Part shown: positions 41,767-51,962 of the stretch, piece after piece
How the letters are laid out: each line of letters begins with the position of its first letter
Position numbering within the stretch: the first letter of the stretch is position 1
Origin: Littorina saxatilis
Lineage: Eukaryota > Mollusca > Gastropoda > Littorinimorpha > Littorinidae
Length of the DNA stretch: 64,000 nucleotides
Direction: 5' to 3'
NCBI RefSeq assembly: GCF_037325665.1
Contig: NC_090255.1
Location: 32,988,435-33,052,434, forward strand
The notes under the pieces: model-generated
Told to the model about the DNA's origin: nothing
The model's input: only the letters and a program-made list of their open reading frames with translations
Database searches by the model: none
Translations under genes and position numbers: made by a program

Positions 41767-42648
41767 TCATATCCAGGGACCAAGTGGGTGCGTGTGCACA
41801 AGTCCAGCGATAAGTTTGGGACCTTGCCACCCAAGGTCTTTATTAAAACTTAAAAGATAGCTTAATTTTTCCTTTGGAGTATTTGGCAGGATATTTCTAT
41901 TTGAGTTTATAAACTGAGTCAGGGGTTGAAAGTGGCATGAGTTCAAATCACACTCCAAAGTCAAATGAGCAATGTTGAGGTCGGATTGACAGGTGCATTT
42001 AAGCGGCTCTAGAAATTGGTAGTTCCAACCAAAACACGACACTGGAGTGATGGCCCAAGTTTCGAGAGCTATAGCTGGACCAGTAGCCGCGTTGGTGAGA
42101 ATGACTGGGTATTGTGCAAAGGTTGGAGGAAGACTTGGTGTCACCTTTTTTGACTTTCCTTCCTTATTTGGTGTTTAACGTCGTTTTCAACCACGAAGGT
42201 TATATCGCGACGAGTTTTTTGACTTTGTGTGTCTAGGGGGGGCCAGTTTTGACTTTGTGTGTCTAGGGGGCCCAGTTTTGACTGGTTGTGAGACTTTTGA
42301 CTGTGGCTGAGGCAGAGCCTGTTCGGCATCACTGTTAGCAATGGGTGCTTTTTTCTTCCGCTGACGGCGGCGTTGAGTTTTAAAGATGTCATCGCCTTCT
42401 GTGCTTTGGGACGGTGAAATGTTCCCGTCTTCTGAGGGCACTACTGCGTTGTGGTTATTGACACTGGTGTCAGCGTCAGAGTGGTTGTTTGAGCTCTCTT
42501 TTGTCTTTTTTGAACTTGTTGGAGAGAAGCTGTCGGAATCTCTCAACCTTTTTCGGGGTGTGCAACACAATGTGCTGTCCATAGATTCAGCAGGGGTAGA
42601 GGTAGCCAAAGGTGGTTTGTCGCTTATGACAAAGGTGGCAGTGGCCAT
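41767..42648 (-). CDS. In-frame fusion of LINE ORF1 N-terminus and ORF2 C-terminus
   Basis: Starts MATATFVISDKPPLATST, continues through a basic low-complexity stretch (RRRQRKKKAP, then GPPRHTKSK repeated) typical of the ORF1 N-terminus. It passes AQYPVILTNAATGPAIALET and ends with an ORF2-type C-terminus: CTCQSDLNIAHLTLECDLN, NILPNTPKEKLSYLLSFNKD, stop at 41767. The 57-bp insert plus its 12-bp duplication adds 69 bases (23 codons) and introduces a stop on its own. Without it the frame is continuous for about 270 residues. Whether any protein is made is unknown. Confidence 0.6.
42146..42226 (-). mobile_element. 57-bp retroposon tail with 12-bp target duplication
   Basis: 42158-42214 flanked by TTTTTTGACTTT (42146-42157 and 42215-42226). 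The insert reads TTGGTGTTTAACGTCG ... ACCACGAAGGTTATATCGCG on the plus strand, a very common molluscan retroposon 3' end. Extreme 5' truncation. Confidence 0.88.
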
Positions 42649-43160
42649 TGTGAAGGCCTTTTGGTGTTCAAATGCAGTGAGGAGTACTCAGAGAGCAGTG
42701 TGTTTATGTGTAGTTGTGAGCGACCTTGGTAGAGGACCCTCTAAAAGCGAGATGATTAAAAGATGAGCTTTGCTATGAGCAGGCGTCCCGCACTGTTAAA
42801 AGAAAAAAGAAAAGATGACAAAAGCGTCCCTTGACAAAGAGTGAGCTGAAGCTCACCCTCTAGTGACTTTCACTTCTCTCCCGAGAATCAGGAGGACTCC
42901 TGCAGGGCGAGTGGAAAAGCCACCAAGGGCAGTTAACGCCCTCTCTGGGTCTGCGCCAAAAGCAGAGGGAGCTGTGACGTGTGTTTAAAACACACACAAA
43001 ATGTGATTGTCCCCCTTTACCATCAAGAATTCGGGAGGAAATCGTTTTTTGAGCACTGACTTGGCAATGTAAGCTCGAGGTACGTTAAAGCAATCGCTAT
43101 GTATGCAGCATGTTTGCTTGTGAAAGACGCACTCTACGGGCCAGCAACTGCAGTGAATTA

Positions 43161-44132
43161 CACTCGACTCCACTTAGCTCGACCCCGCTTAGCTCGTCCG
43201 CCGTTTAGCTCGTCGCCATATTTTTTCCCCGGGCTGACGTCCTTCTTTGTATCTGTAAAATTAAGCTGGTTAGCTCGTCCGCCGGTTAGCTCGTCCGCCG
43301 CTTTGCTCGACCAAACTTTCCAGTCCCAAGGCATGGTGTGACGTCATTTACGCCGGATAGCTCGTCATAACGACATTGTGTCGTCAGCGATGACGTCTTC
43401 TGACAGGATGACAGTAACAAAAGGACGTTCCATAAACTGCCAGACTTTTCGAATTGAATGTCAAAGAAGAAAACGTGCGCTGTTTATCTGATTTTGCTAC
43501 TTTGTTTCAATTTTCTCCCACTTATTAGTAGGTACAATGTACACACAAAACTTTCTTTGTATGACTAATTAGAATAATGTTTGGACAATGACACCTGTCA
43601 ATCATTTCTGGCATCCATCTGTCACTCAGTCCTAGACAAATGCCAATCGTTGGGTAGTCTCACAACGCAGAAAAGATGCAAACGAAACGAAAGGTGCAGG
43701 GTCTTTCCCTGAAAAGGAAAATGGAAGTTATTCAAATAATGGAGGACAATCCAAGCAAACTCCTAAAGACCATAGCAGACGATCTTGATATCCCACGAAC
43801 GACGTTGTCCTCGATCAAGAAAGATAAAGTTAAGATCAAACAGCAGTATAATAGCGGCGAACAAAAAGCATCACGGTTCCGAATCAGAGGGTCAAAGTAC
43901 GACGACATCGACTGCGCACTGCTGCAATGGTTCACAGAGCAAAGGTAATTCAAGTAACATGTATATCTAAGAAGCGTGTTTATGTTTTAACGAATTCGCC
44001 GGATAGCTCGTCGCAGCATATCCCCCAGGGAAATTGGACTCCGTTTACCTCGTCCGCTGCTTAGCTCGTCGGCCGGTTAGCTCGTCGCGAATTTTTCGGT
44101 CCCGAGAGGGACGAGCTAAGCGGAGACGACTG
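43161..44132 (+). mobile_element. Tigger/pogo-like transposon, internally deleted
   Basis: 972 bp between TA dinucleotides (43159-43160, 44133-44134). Terminal inverted repeats: left CACTCGACTCCACTTAGCTC, right (reverse complement) CAGTCGTCTCCGCTTAGCTC. Both subterminal regions are studded with TTAGCTCGTC or ATAGCTCGTC words, about seven on the left (43177-43370) and four or five on the right (44003-44120). Carries the first exon of the transposase only. Confidence 0.88.
43676..43944 (+). CDS. Pogo/Tigger transposase N-terminal exon (CENP-B-like HTH)
   Basis: Starts MQTKRKVQGLSLKRKMEVIQ; the first helix-turn-helix follows with KTIADDLDIPRTTLSSIKKD, as in psq/CENP-B N-terminal DNA-binding domains. 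It then reaches DDIDCALLQWFTEQR, the beginning of the second (Tc5-type) helix-turn-helix. A donor AAAG|GTAATT follows at 43945. The DDE catalytic exon is absent from this copy. The domain would bind element ends; the TAGCTCGTC words around it are the likely target, by inference. Confidence 0.82.
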
Positions 44133-44134
44133 TA

Positions 44135-44505
44135 CTCGTGCTGAGTCGGATGATAATGATGATACAGAGAGACAAAAGCCGCCAGACCCCACCAGAAACA
44201 GAACTCTACAATCCACAGGTGTTGCCTTGCGAGCTAGCTATAAATATCTCACAACTTCTAAGGCGAACAACTCTGCAGAGTCTGCCGTGAAGGGTGACTG
44301 TAGTCTCCCTGTCACAACAGCACAGTTAATAATAATAATGATAATAATAAATAACTTTTCTATAGCGCGAGTCCCATCAATTGGCTCCAGGCGCTTTACA
44401 AATTCATTATAGAATAAACTAGCCCAAATCAACAAGCATACAAAGCATACATTTAACTGAGACATAACACCAAGATCCCAAGCACTAAGCAAAACTTAGC
44501 CTACA
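44135..44505. other. Mostly unassigned, with AAT microsatellite and retroposon-like core
   Basis: (AAT)n near 44327-44352 followed by CTATAGCGCGAGTCCCATCA and CCAGGCGCTTTACAAATTC, a short repeat type also hinted at near 39830. Confidence 0.4.
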
Positions 44506-44516
44506 ATGTTAAAAGT

Positions 44517-44525
44517 ACACACACA

Positions 44526-44556
<31 letters not shown>
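44517..44556. repeat. (CA)n(CG)n microsatellite
   Basis: CA units passing directly into CG units, an alternating purine-pyrimidine run. Confidence 0.95.
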
Positions 44557-44559
<3 letters not shown>

Positions 44560-44745
44560 TACACACACTTCGTGACTTCTGTTGAGCAAAACAGACACTC
44601 TATTAGGCTTACACGCACGCAAACCTTAACCCATTTACGCACTTGCGATGTTGGTGTCGATTCATTAAGCAATAAAAGAGCGCACCTGTTATGAAGTGGA
44701 TGGAGTGATTGCTTTTACTTTATCAAAACGAAAATCACTGGATAG

Positions 44746-45890
44746 TAGGGAGATTTAAAAAACGAAACGTCGGGACGTTTCGTTTTGAAGTTGTGGTAAA
44801 CGTCATCATTTCGGGGGTCTCTCGGTGGAAAGGTGAAGGTCAACTGAAACGGAACGTGGAACGTCAAAACGCAGTCACGTTTTCCACCCCCAAAAAACGA
44901 ACAATATTTCGTCAACTTTTGTGAGTATTTTTGCACACTAACAGTTTTATTTGTTGGCCATTTTATGCATTGCTAGATTCATCAACCCTTTCACAGTCTT
45001 TCAGCGCTGAGAATGTGTTCATTGGAGGTAGACAACTGTTGTGAACTGAAATATTTTGAAGGGTGCTGATCCTGGTACATTTATCCAACTTCATGGTGAG
45101 AAAGCAAATGGCGAAGCAGAAGTAGGTCATCGCATCGAATTTTTATTCTGGCTTCGTATGTGATTTTGTATAAACAAAGTCTGTGTGATTTATTTGGACT
45201 GAAAATAATCAAAGTATGCCCGATTCTGGACCACCTCCTAGGGGTTTTTTTTCCATTCTGATCGAGGACAGACGTGACAAGTACAAAACAACCCCTAGTT
45301 GGGGAAAGGTTTCTAAATCGGCACAGGCGTGTGCACAGGGCCGTTTTCTGAGAATGGGGAATACTCAGGGTATAATTGCCTACATGGTTCGGTAGAGCTC
45401 TTTGCCATAGGCTGTTACCAGTTGTAAAAATTGAGATGCTTGAAATGGATAAAAAAAATAATGAGTTCGAATGAGTAAATCTTGGAATTCAACATGAATG
45501 ATCTAATTTTTGTGAAATACAATTGATGATGAGCAGGTGCATGAATTGAAAAATGTGAAGCTCTTGTGTGTGCAATGCGAGTATGTCAATCCTTTATTGA
45601 CTCGTGGAGTTGAAATTATGCCATGCCAAGTCAGCGGATCATATCCTGCCATGCCCTGCCTTTCATTTGCGCATGACTCGCCTTTTATTTGCGTATGCCC
45701 GCCGTTTTCTGACCCTCCTTTTTATGTTGATGATTTATCGCCCTTCCTTCATTCCGAAACGAAACGTGAATACATCTAAATCTTGTCTGCGGCCTATGCC
45801 GTCTCGTTTCACGTTCCCTTTCGCGGGGTGACTCATTCACCAAACGAAACGAGCTGCAAAACGAAACATGCTGTCTTTTAAATCTCCCTA
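44746..45890. mobile_element. 1.15-kb TIR element with GAAACG motifs
   Basis: Terminal inverted repeats TAGGGAGATTTAAAA (44746-44760) and its complement (45876-45890). Next to the ends sit ACGAAAC/GTTTCGT words, including the near-palindrome ACGAAACGTCGGGACGTTTCG at 44762 and ACGAAAC twice at 45844-45866. A TA target duplication is possible since both ends include TA. No transposase found. Confidence 0.7.
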
Positions 45891-46010
45891 TTATCTATAA
45901 ATGAATTACCTGATTCCTTTCCGAGTTCATACGGGGTTTTTTAAGAGTCATTGACATAGGAACTATAGATGCTTTTGATGGAATTTTGTGTTTTGTATTC
46001 TCTGCGAGGT

Positions 46011-46036
46011 GGTCGGATTTAGATCTAAATCCGACC
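46011..46036. repeat. Perfect 26-bp palindrome
   Basis: GGTCGGATTTAGA followed at once by its reverse complement. One more half-site, GGTCGGATTTAG, lies at 46428. The pair may mark ends of a ~430-bp element, but no target duplication was found. Confidence 0.85.
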
Positions 46037-46560
46037 GATAAGGTTTTCTCCTTTTCGATTAAAAAGTGCCATAAGACTTAGTCCGAACTATCAAAATATT
46101 CTCCCAAAAAGACTTCTTAACATCCATATCAATCAAACACAACTCGGTTCATCAAATTAGTTCACCTTTGTGAAAGAACCGTGTGACGTAAATTTGTCGG
46201 TATGTACAGTGTTGCGATTTCGCTCTGCGGGGCTCTTGGCGAAGCAGAAGACACTTGAAAGGCAAATTTTCGCGCCGCGGTGCCGATGACGCAAATAACT
46301 CTCGCGACAAAACGATTGGTCCGTAAAGTCGCGTCATCAACCGGTTCATGAATGGCCCGTGTATGAATGGCATTCCTTCTGTTGTGATGACGTGCGCACC
46401 TCGTCATTAATGTGACTGGGAAAATCGGTCGGATTTAGGTACCCCCAAGATATGTTGGAATTAGATACCTTTACCCTATAGCGATCCAGAACTGCAAAGG
46501 AAACGTTAATCAAACTTCTATAATCAGTGAAAAAGCTAAAAATCTGATCGAGCATGACGA

Positions 46561-47186
46561 GGTAGCGATCGTGTGGTAGCGATCGTTGCGGACAGACGGC
46601 ATATTATTCGACAAAAAGGCAATAAAAACAACAAAATCTCACATGAAAAAAGTATTCACAAATCCCGCCTTCGGCCTCAACTGTGAAAAGTGTGTAATAT
46701 GTCACATACGGCATAGGATTGCCCGGAAATGACAACGTAAGTGAAAGTAGCGATCGTTGGAAACCCCGGACAGACGACGGTCGGACATTCCAAGAAATTA
46801 CACGGCGCGGAATTTTGCGAAATTTCGGTCATTGTAAATGCTTTCCTATGACGTACAGACTATAAAGGTGTGTTTTCAATGTCAAAATAAAATCATGTTA
46901 TTCTTTTCTTGTGGCAAAGTAGCTTACTTGGTTTATCTGTGAAGACTTAGTTTTTCGGACAGACAACTTCCAGTTCTCGATTCGATTTTTTGGGTGCAAA
47001 ATATGTAATGCAAAATTCATATTTGGGCTTTAGTTTTTGTTTGTATGGTTAGATATTACAGCTCTGCTATTAACTATGACCATTCAGTGTAAATTGAGTG
47101 CCTTTTCGTTTCACTTTTCACATCAATGGTTGGCTTCTGTCATGCAGAAGGAAATGGCGTCTGTCCGGATTCACACGATCGCTACC
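46561..47186. mobile_element. 626-bp MITE with GTAGCGATCG ends
   Basis: Inverted repeats GGTAGCGATCGTGTG (46561-46575) and its complement (47172-47186). Subterminal copies GTAGCGATCGTTG at 46576 and 46747, and GGACAGAC words at 46590, 46779, 46956 and, inverted, 47158. No coding capacity; target duplication not obvious. Confidence 0.75.
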
Positions 47187-47452
47187 AAACACATGTGCAT
47201 AAAATGCCAACAAAAACAACTAAAACGATTTTTGTTTCAGAATTGTATTCAAAGTGACACATTTGTGCATTGCATATAAAAAAAACACTGAGAACATTGG
47301 TTCTGCAAGTTAGAAATCAGAGCACATCGTGCAGCCAACAGAATGTCTCAATACCGTGAAACCTGTCCCAAGTACAATTATACTTTTTTTGTAATTTCTT
47401 ATAATTTTGTTTATTTTTCACAAAAAGAATTTAGATGTGTGGATTTTGTGTA

Positions 47453-47980
47453 TAGAGAATACTACATGGCTTGCTGTGTCGTACCAGATTTACACGAGTT
47501 GTTTTTTTAAATATTGGACTGCGAGCGAAAGCGAGCTGTTAACTATTTAAAAAAGCAACGAGTGTAAATCTGGTACGACACAGCAATCCATGTAGTATTC
47601 TGTTTATCCTACATACTGTACTTACGTGTATTTTACTGAAAATGTCTTGCAGTCGAGGCAGCTAAATTGAAGACGCTTGTTTTGGAACCTCGATCTCTTC
47701 TAAAGCCTCGTGCAATCTAGTACGTCAAAGCAAAGAAACGTCACTCTGAAAGTGTGGCGTGACGTGTTAGTTCTAAAGATTCATCGAGGGTAGCCTAATT
47801 AGCGAGCGCAATTTTTGTTTCTATAATGACGTTTGTCTCGGTGACTTTGGCATCATAAGCAGTGGAAAAACAGGTCCCTGCCAGACTTGCTTGACATGAC
47901 CTCATTTACATGATATACACACGTGTGATTTGAACGATTATTATCTCACGGGTGTCTCTCTCACGTATGTAGGATAACAA
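47453..47980. repeat. Foldback element plus MITE-like repeat, copy 3
   Basis: 47458-47602 is a hairpin: GAATACTACATGGCTTGCTG ... TTTACACGAGTTG paired with CAACGAGTGTAAATCTGGTA ... CATGTAGTATTC. It is followed after about 170 bp by the sequence shared with 38640-38868 and 39570-39780, ending TATGTAGGATAAC. Confidence 0.75.
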
Positions 47981-47990
47981 TGAGTATACG

Positions 47991-48137
47991 TATAGGTTAC
48001 AACACGAGTGTTTTTTTTTTATATATATGGCTTGTATATATACTCGCCAGAGGCTCGTGAGTCCCTTGATATTCATCCGCTGGGTCTTGACTGAAATACA
48101 AGCCATATAAAAAATCACGAGTGTTGTAACCTGTATA
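47991..48137. repeat. Foldback element
   Basis: Inverted arms of about 45 bp: TATAGGTTACAACACGAGTG ... ATATGGCTTGTAT and ATACAAGCCATATAAAAAAT ... GTTGTAACCTGTATA. Confidence 0.8.
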
Positions 48138-48539
48138 TCCCATGAATATCTAAAAGACAAAGTGTGACGGAAACATCAAGCTTTAGTTGTCTGTTCAGAT
48201 GAGGCACCTCTGCACATACCTTATTCTAAAGGCACGTCTGTTGATCTATGTCAAGTCGGTGCATAATGGTGGCTTGGTTGTCCCCGTCATTTGAAAGCCT
48301 CTTACACGGATTTGACTGAATACCTAGTGGTTACACACGCATCTCCTGAGATCTTGGACACCTTCATCGTCTATAGGGCCTACTGCACCACAGAAGAGCT
48401 AGAAATACTCGCAAAAAGCTCGCACTGTGCCAGCCTTCAGCTGAAACAAGACGATGACGCTAAAAATAGAATCTTCGGCTGATGACGTAGACATGGGAAA
48501 CAGCAGCGCGATTTTGATCTAGATCTGACTGCAAACACG

Positions 48540-49128
48540 AGTGCCTGTCAGCATGGAAGACTGTGCGCTGTTTACGGTTGCAATATTACCTCAGCAAACA
48601 AGCAAGGAATAAGTACTCACAAGTTCCCTAAAGTCTCTCACATAAGAACAGCTTGGATTGACTTTGTGAAAACGTCAAGAAAAGGTTTTTCACAACCAAA
48701 ATATCACCAGGCAATATGCGGACAACATTTTGCCGACGATGCATTTGCAGACCAGTTCACAGCACCTTTGTTCGAATCCGAACTCGGTTATCGTCCATGT
48801 CGGAGGTTAAAGGAAGATGCTGTTCCGACAGTGATTCCACTAACGTGCTTCGACGTGCAGAAGAAATTGAATGCAGCAAAAAGGACAGTGGAGACGGCTG
48901 ACGAAGAAGTATCCAACCGGAGAAAGAGGCGACGAAAAAGGAAAGTGCTGAAGGCAAGTGTTCAATATATGTTTCTCTCGGCAGTGAGTGTGCCTTTTTA
49001 ACATGAAATAACGGCTGAGTGCGTAGTTTATCCATCGTTTATGTAAGATATCATTTTTTAACATGATTTAACGGCAGATTGCATTGCCTCTCTATCGTTT
49101 TTGTAAGGTATGTCTGTCCCTGTGAAAA

Positions 49129-49177
<49 letters not shown>

Positions 49178-49990
49178 GCCAATAAATGATTGACGACTCG
49201 GTAGATTGAGGAAATGTATTGTGATGTGTGTGCAGAGCATAGAGGAGATGAAGAGGACTCGAAACGAGGAACCTGGGCCATCAATTGCACCATGTCTTGA
49301 GACAAATGACGTATTAATGCAGGTAGATGAGATTGAGACCAGCAACCAAGCTACCTAGGTGCTGAGCCTATCTTCATCCCTCCCTGCACCTGCCACAGCC
49401 ACATCAGGCACAACAACGGCAAATAAAGGGGTGCAGCATACCACGATGCCGAAGGTTGTCAGACATAAAAAAAATAATGGCAAGACCAATCTACAGGCGC
49501 AGTAGAGGTACTGTTTATTTGTCTAAATTGTTGAATGTCTAGTTTTCATACATGATGCTCCTTAAAATAGGTAAATATCTTCGGCTAGCATGTTTAGCAG
49601 AATATAAAGTTTAAGCAAACTCAACCATACCTGTTTGAAATCTGGTAACATTTATCTTGAACAAGCTTTGTTTTCATGTTGTCAACAGGAACATTAACAA
49701 GACCGCTGATGCGAAGTGTGGGAGTGCAAAGCGATTTGCCCTGCCAGTGCGATGCTTCCAGGGATTTTGAGTACGCCCCTCTAACCTGCTCCAGCCCCAT
49801 CCCAACATACGACGATGATCAGACATCTTCAAGCGAAAGTGGCGCACAGGACACCGATGACTCTGATTTTGACCCAGACCCAGATGCATATCCTAAAGGA
49901 GACGTGATGAAGTTTGCAAAAATATATTGTTGTATACAACTCTCCTGTGTTCACTTTCAAGTGAATAACTATCGTTCTGATATCATTTTA
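48540..49990 (+). pseudogene. THAP-domain protein gene (transposon-related), probably decayed
   Basis: A complete THAP zinc finger lies at about 48566-48850: CAVYGC (first Cys pair), HKFPKVSHIRTAWIDF, ICGQHFADDAFAD (Cys-x2-His), ELGYRPCRRLKEDAVPT. A basic run (RRKRRRKRK) follows, then a possible GC-AG intron (AAG|GCAAGT at 48954, acceptor GTGTGTGCAG at 49236) and the piece SIEEMKRTRNEEPGPSIAPC. After two in-frame stops comes a segment from 49690 reading TRPLMRSVGVQSDLPCQCD and QDTDDSDFDPDPDAYPKGD. The ATG at 48553 (MEDC) is one frame away from the THAP reading. The layout (THAP, linker, acidic DSDFDP) fits THAP transposases of the Kolobok kind; the catalytic part is not here. Confidence 0.65.
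49132..49170. repeat. (CT)n microsatellite
   Basis: About 19 CT units followed by a T run, within the presumed intron of the THAP gene. Confidence 0.95.
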
Positions 49991-50133
49991 AAGTGAAGCT
50001 AAAGAAACCTGGTATCGGCACTGCTGTGCATCTCCTATGATCTCAATGGTATCAAGGCACGGGTCATAGAGATCAATTTAGATCTAGATCTATTTCCGGT
50101 TGTGTATTCACACGCCAACGTTCGTTCGTCAAG

Positions 50134-50325
50134 ATGGACGGCGATTTTGATTTGATAAGCGACTTTTTCTTAGAAGACTTCAATGAAGAGGACGAAAATG
50201 TAATGGCCGCTGCGCCCAAAAAAAGGAGATTCGAGAAAGTGACTGATGACGATGTGAACGCTCTCATCACCGATACAGAAAACGCCAACACCAAAAGAAC
50301 AAGAGGCGAAGCCTTCAAGGCTCCC
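50134..50325 (+). CDS. First exon of a DUF3504/Crypton-type gene
   Basis: ATG at 50134 in good context (AAGATGG). Reads MDGDFDLISDFFLEDFNEED, then a nuclear-localisation-like PKKRR, then FEKVTDDDVNALITDTENAN and TKRTRGEAFKAP, and meets a donor CCC|GTAAGA. The NTKxxT segment is what precedes the recombinase region in DUF3504 proteins (ZMYM2/QRICH1/KCTD1-like expansions). The exon ends in phase 0, which does not match the phase needed at the strongest acceptor near 52012. An extra exon, a different acceptor or decay is therefore implied. Confidence 0.6.
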
Positions 50326-50373
50326 GTAAGAAATCAACAAACAGTAACATAACACAAACTCACTCACTCCGTA

Positions 50374-50384
50374 ACACACACACA

Positions 50385-50420
<36 letters not shown>
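50374..50420. repeat. (CA)n microsatellite
   Basis: About 23 CA units with small interruptions, just inside the presumed intron. Confidence 0.95.
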
Positions 50421-50426
<6 letters not shown>

Positions 50427-50429
50427 CAC

Positions 50430-51950
50430 AGTTAAAACTAACGCATCATATCAACTCCATGTATAATTTTCAAAAGAAGGCAAACAGATAAAATGACTAG
50501 GGTAATAGGTTAGGTACCTGCCATGTGGGCACTTTTTCCACTGCTGTCCTCAGTCCTATACTTTTCATCAAGACTTGTCACCATGCCGAGTAGATCTAAA
50601 TTCGGAAGTCTTCATGTGGCTGAGGCATATATCTGACATAGCGTCGATCTTGTTGTAGGTTAACCTCCTTTCTGAAACAAATGGCAAAATGCGATTAGTT
50701 ATGATGACTACAACCTACACAAATATAAACAGTGTTTTGAAACAGAATAATCAGGTTATACAAGCCACTTTACCTATGCAGCATGGTAACCCTACAATAT
50801 GCGAAACATGTCGACTGCAGCAGCCTGGTTCTTAAAATAATTCTGACGGTCAACACAGCCAGAAATGCCAACAAAGACAAGAAAGCTGTGGCAAGGTAAG
50901 CTTACCAAACGTTACATAGCGAATCATATGATAGTGCGTAAACAGCAAACAGTAGATCTACAATCAAAGAGAGGATCGAGTCTGGAATGAAACGCGATAC
51001 AGATCTAGCATTCAAAAACTGTCTTTCACGTTCAAGGAAGTTGTTGCAAAGTACTTAAGACTTACTAAATTGTACAGACAAAACCATGACAGTGCATGTT
51101 TTGAATCTGAGGAAAAAATCGTGATCATTTTGACTTTGAGAACAGATTCATTCCGTTTCCTTATATTTGCATGTTCAAGTAAATGGTGGACAGTTTTTTT
51201 CGGGCAGAGTAAACTTAACTTGAGACTCTACTGCAAGTCTTGAAATTCACATAAATCGAACCACGAGCAAAGACATCCAAACATTACAGGCACTTTAGAT
51301 CAACTCATTTCACTAGAGGTGACTGCCTAGCACTGTGTTTGACATCCGCGTCTGCTGCAATAAAAAGAAATTAAAACAAAACGGATTAACAGTAGGTGAC
51401 ACGTTATCAGAGTGGGAGACACTAGATCTGTCTCTGAACTTACCGGGATACGGCTGCAAGATCGACACTGACTGCCGCGCTTTCGACAGCTCTTCCTCGC
51501 GTGGACATTGGAAACACGCTGTGCAGATCAAATTGTAGGAAATCTCCCTTTGGTATCTTCTTTATTTACTTTTCTGGAGCTTAGAAACCGAACAACATGA
51601 AATCGTCTTCCCCGGCGAATCGGCGAGGTGAGAACTGGACCACAATCCTTCGCGCGACCCCTGACCTGATCTTGACACCTGACCTGCCGTCTACATGCCA
51701 AACACGACACAAATCAGTCAACTGCTTGTACCCCTTCAAAACCCCCCACCACCCGTTTTCTTTGGATACACGCTTTAACTACACACATGCCGACACAATG
51801 TTGATCATTGCTTCAATAATTTGAAGATGGTGCTTGAAAATTAACCACGTGAAATGAGTATTTCGGTGTTTAGCCAAAAATGTTAAAGTTTCTACCACAG
51901 ACATACACACATACATACGCACGCACGCACGCACAGACAGACAAAGTTTA
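50430..51950. other. Intron-like stretch, unassigned
   Basis: No recognisable repeat or protein. Ends in a CACG/CAGA run (51905-51945). Confidence 0.4.
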
Positions 51951-51962
51951 CCATCGCATAGG

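Larger units (their letters stand above)
41486..42990 (-). mobile_element. Internally deleted I-like LINE
   Basis: On the minus strand: 5'UTR about 42990-42649 (CCAGAGAGGGCGTTAACTGC, CTCGCCCTGCAGGAGTCC), a coding part to 41767, a 3'UTR with a poly-C tract (plus-strand 41619-41632), and a tail of (ATC)n near 41486. A full LINE of this type is over 5 kb; this one is 1.5 kb, so most of ORF1 and ORF2 is gone. A 57-bp retroposon tail is inserted at 42158-42214. Confidence 0.7.

Noticed and set aside
42386-42766. 126-codon plus-strand frame
   Set aside because: Antisense of the LINE ORF1 N-terminus, which has the recognisable composition and start.
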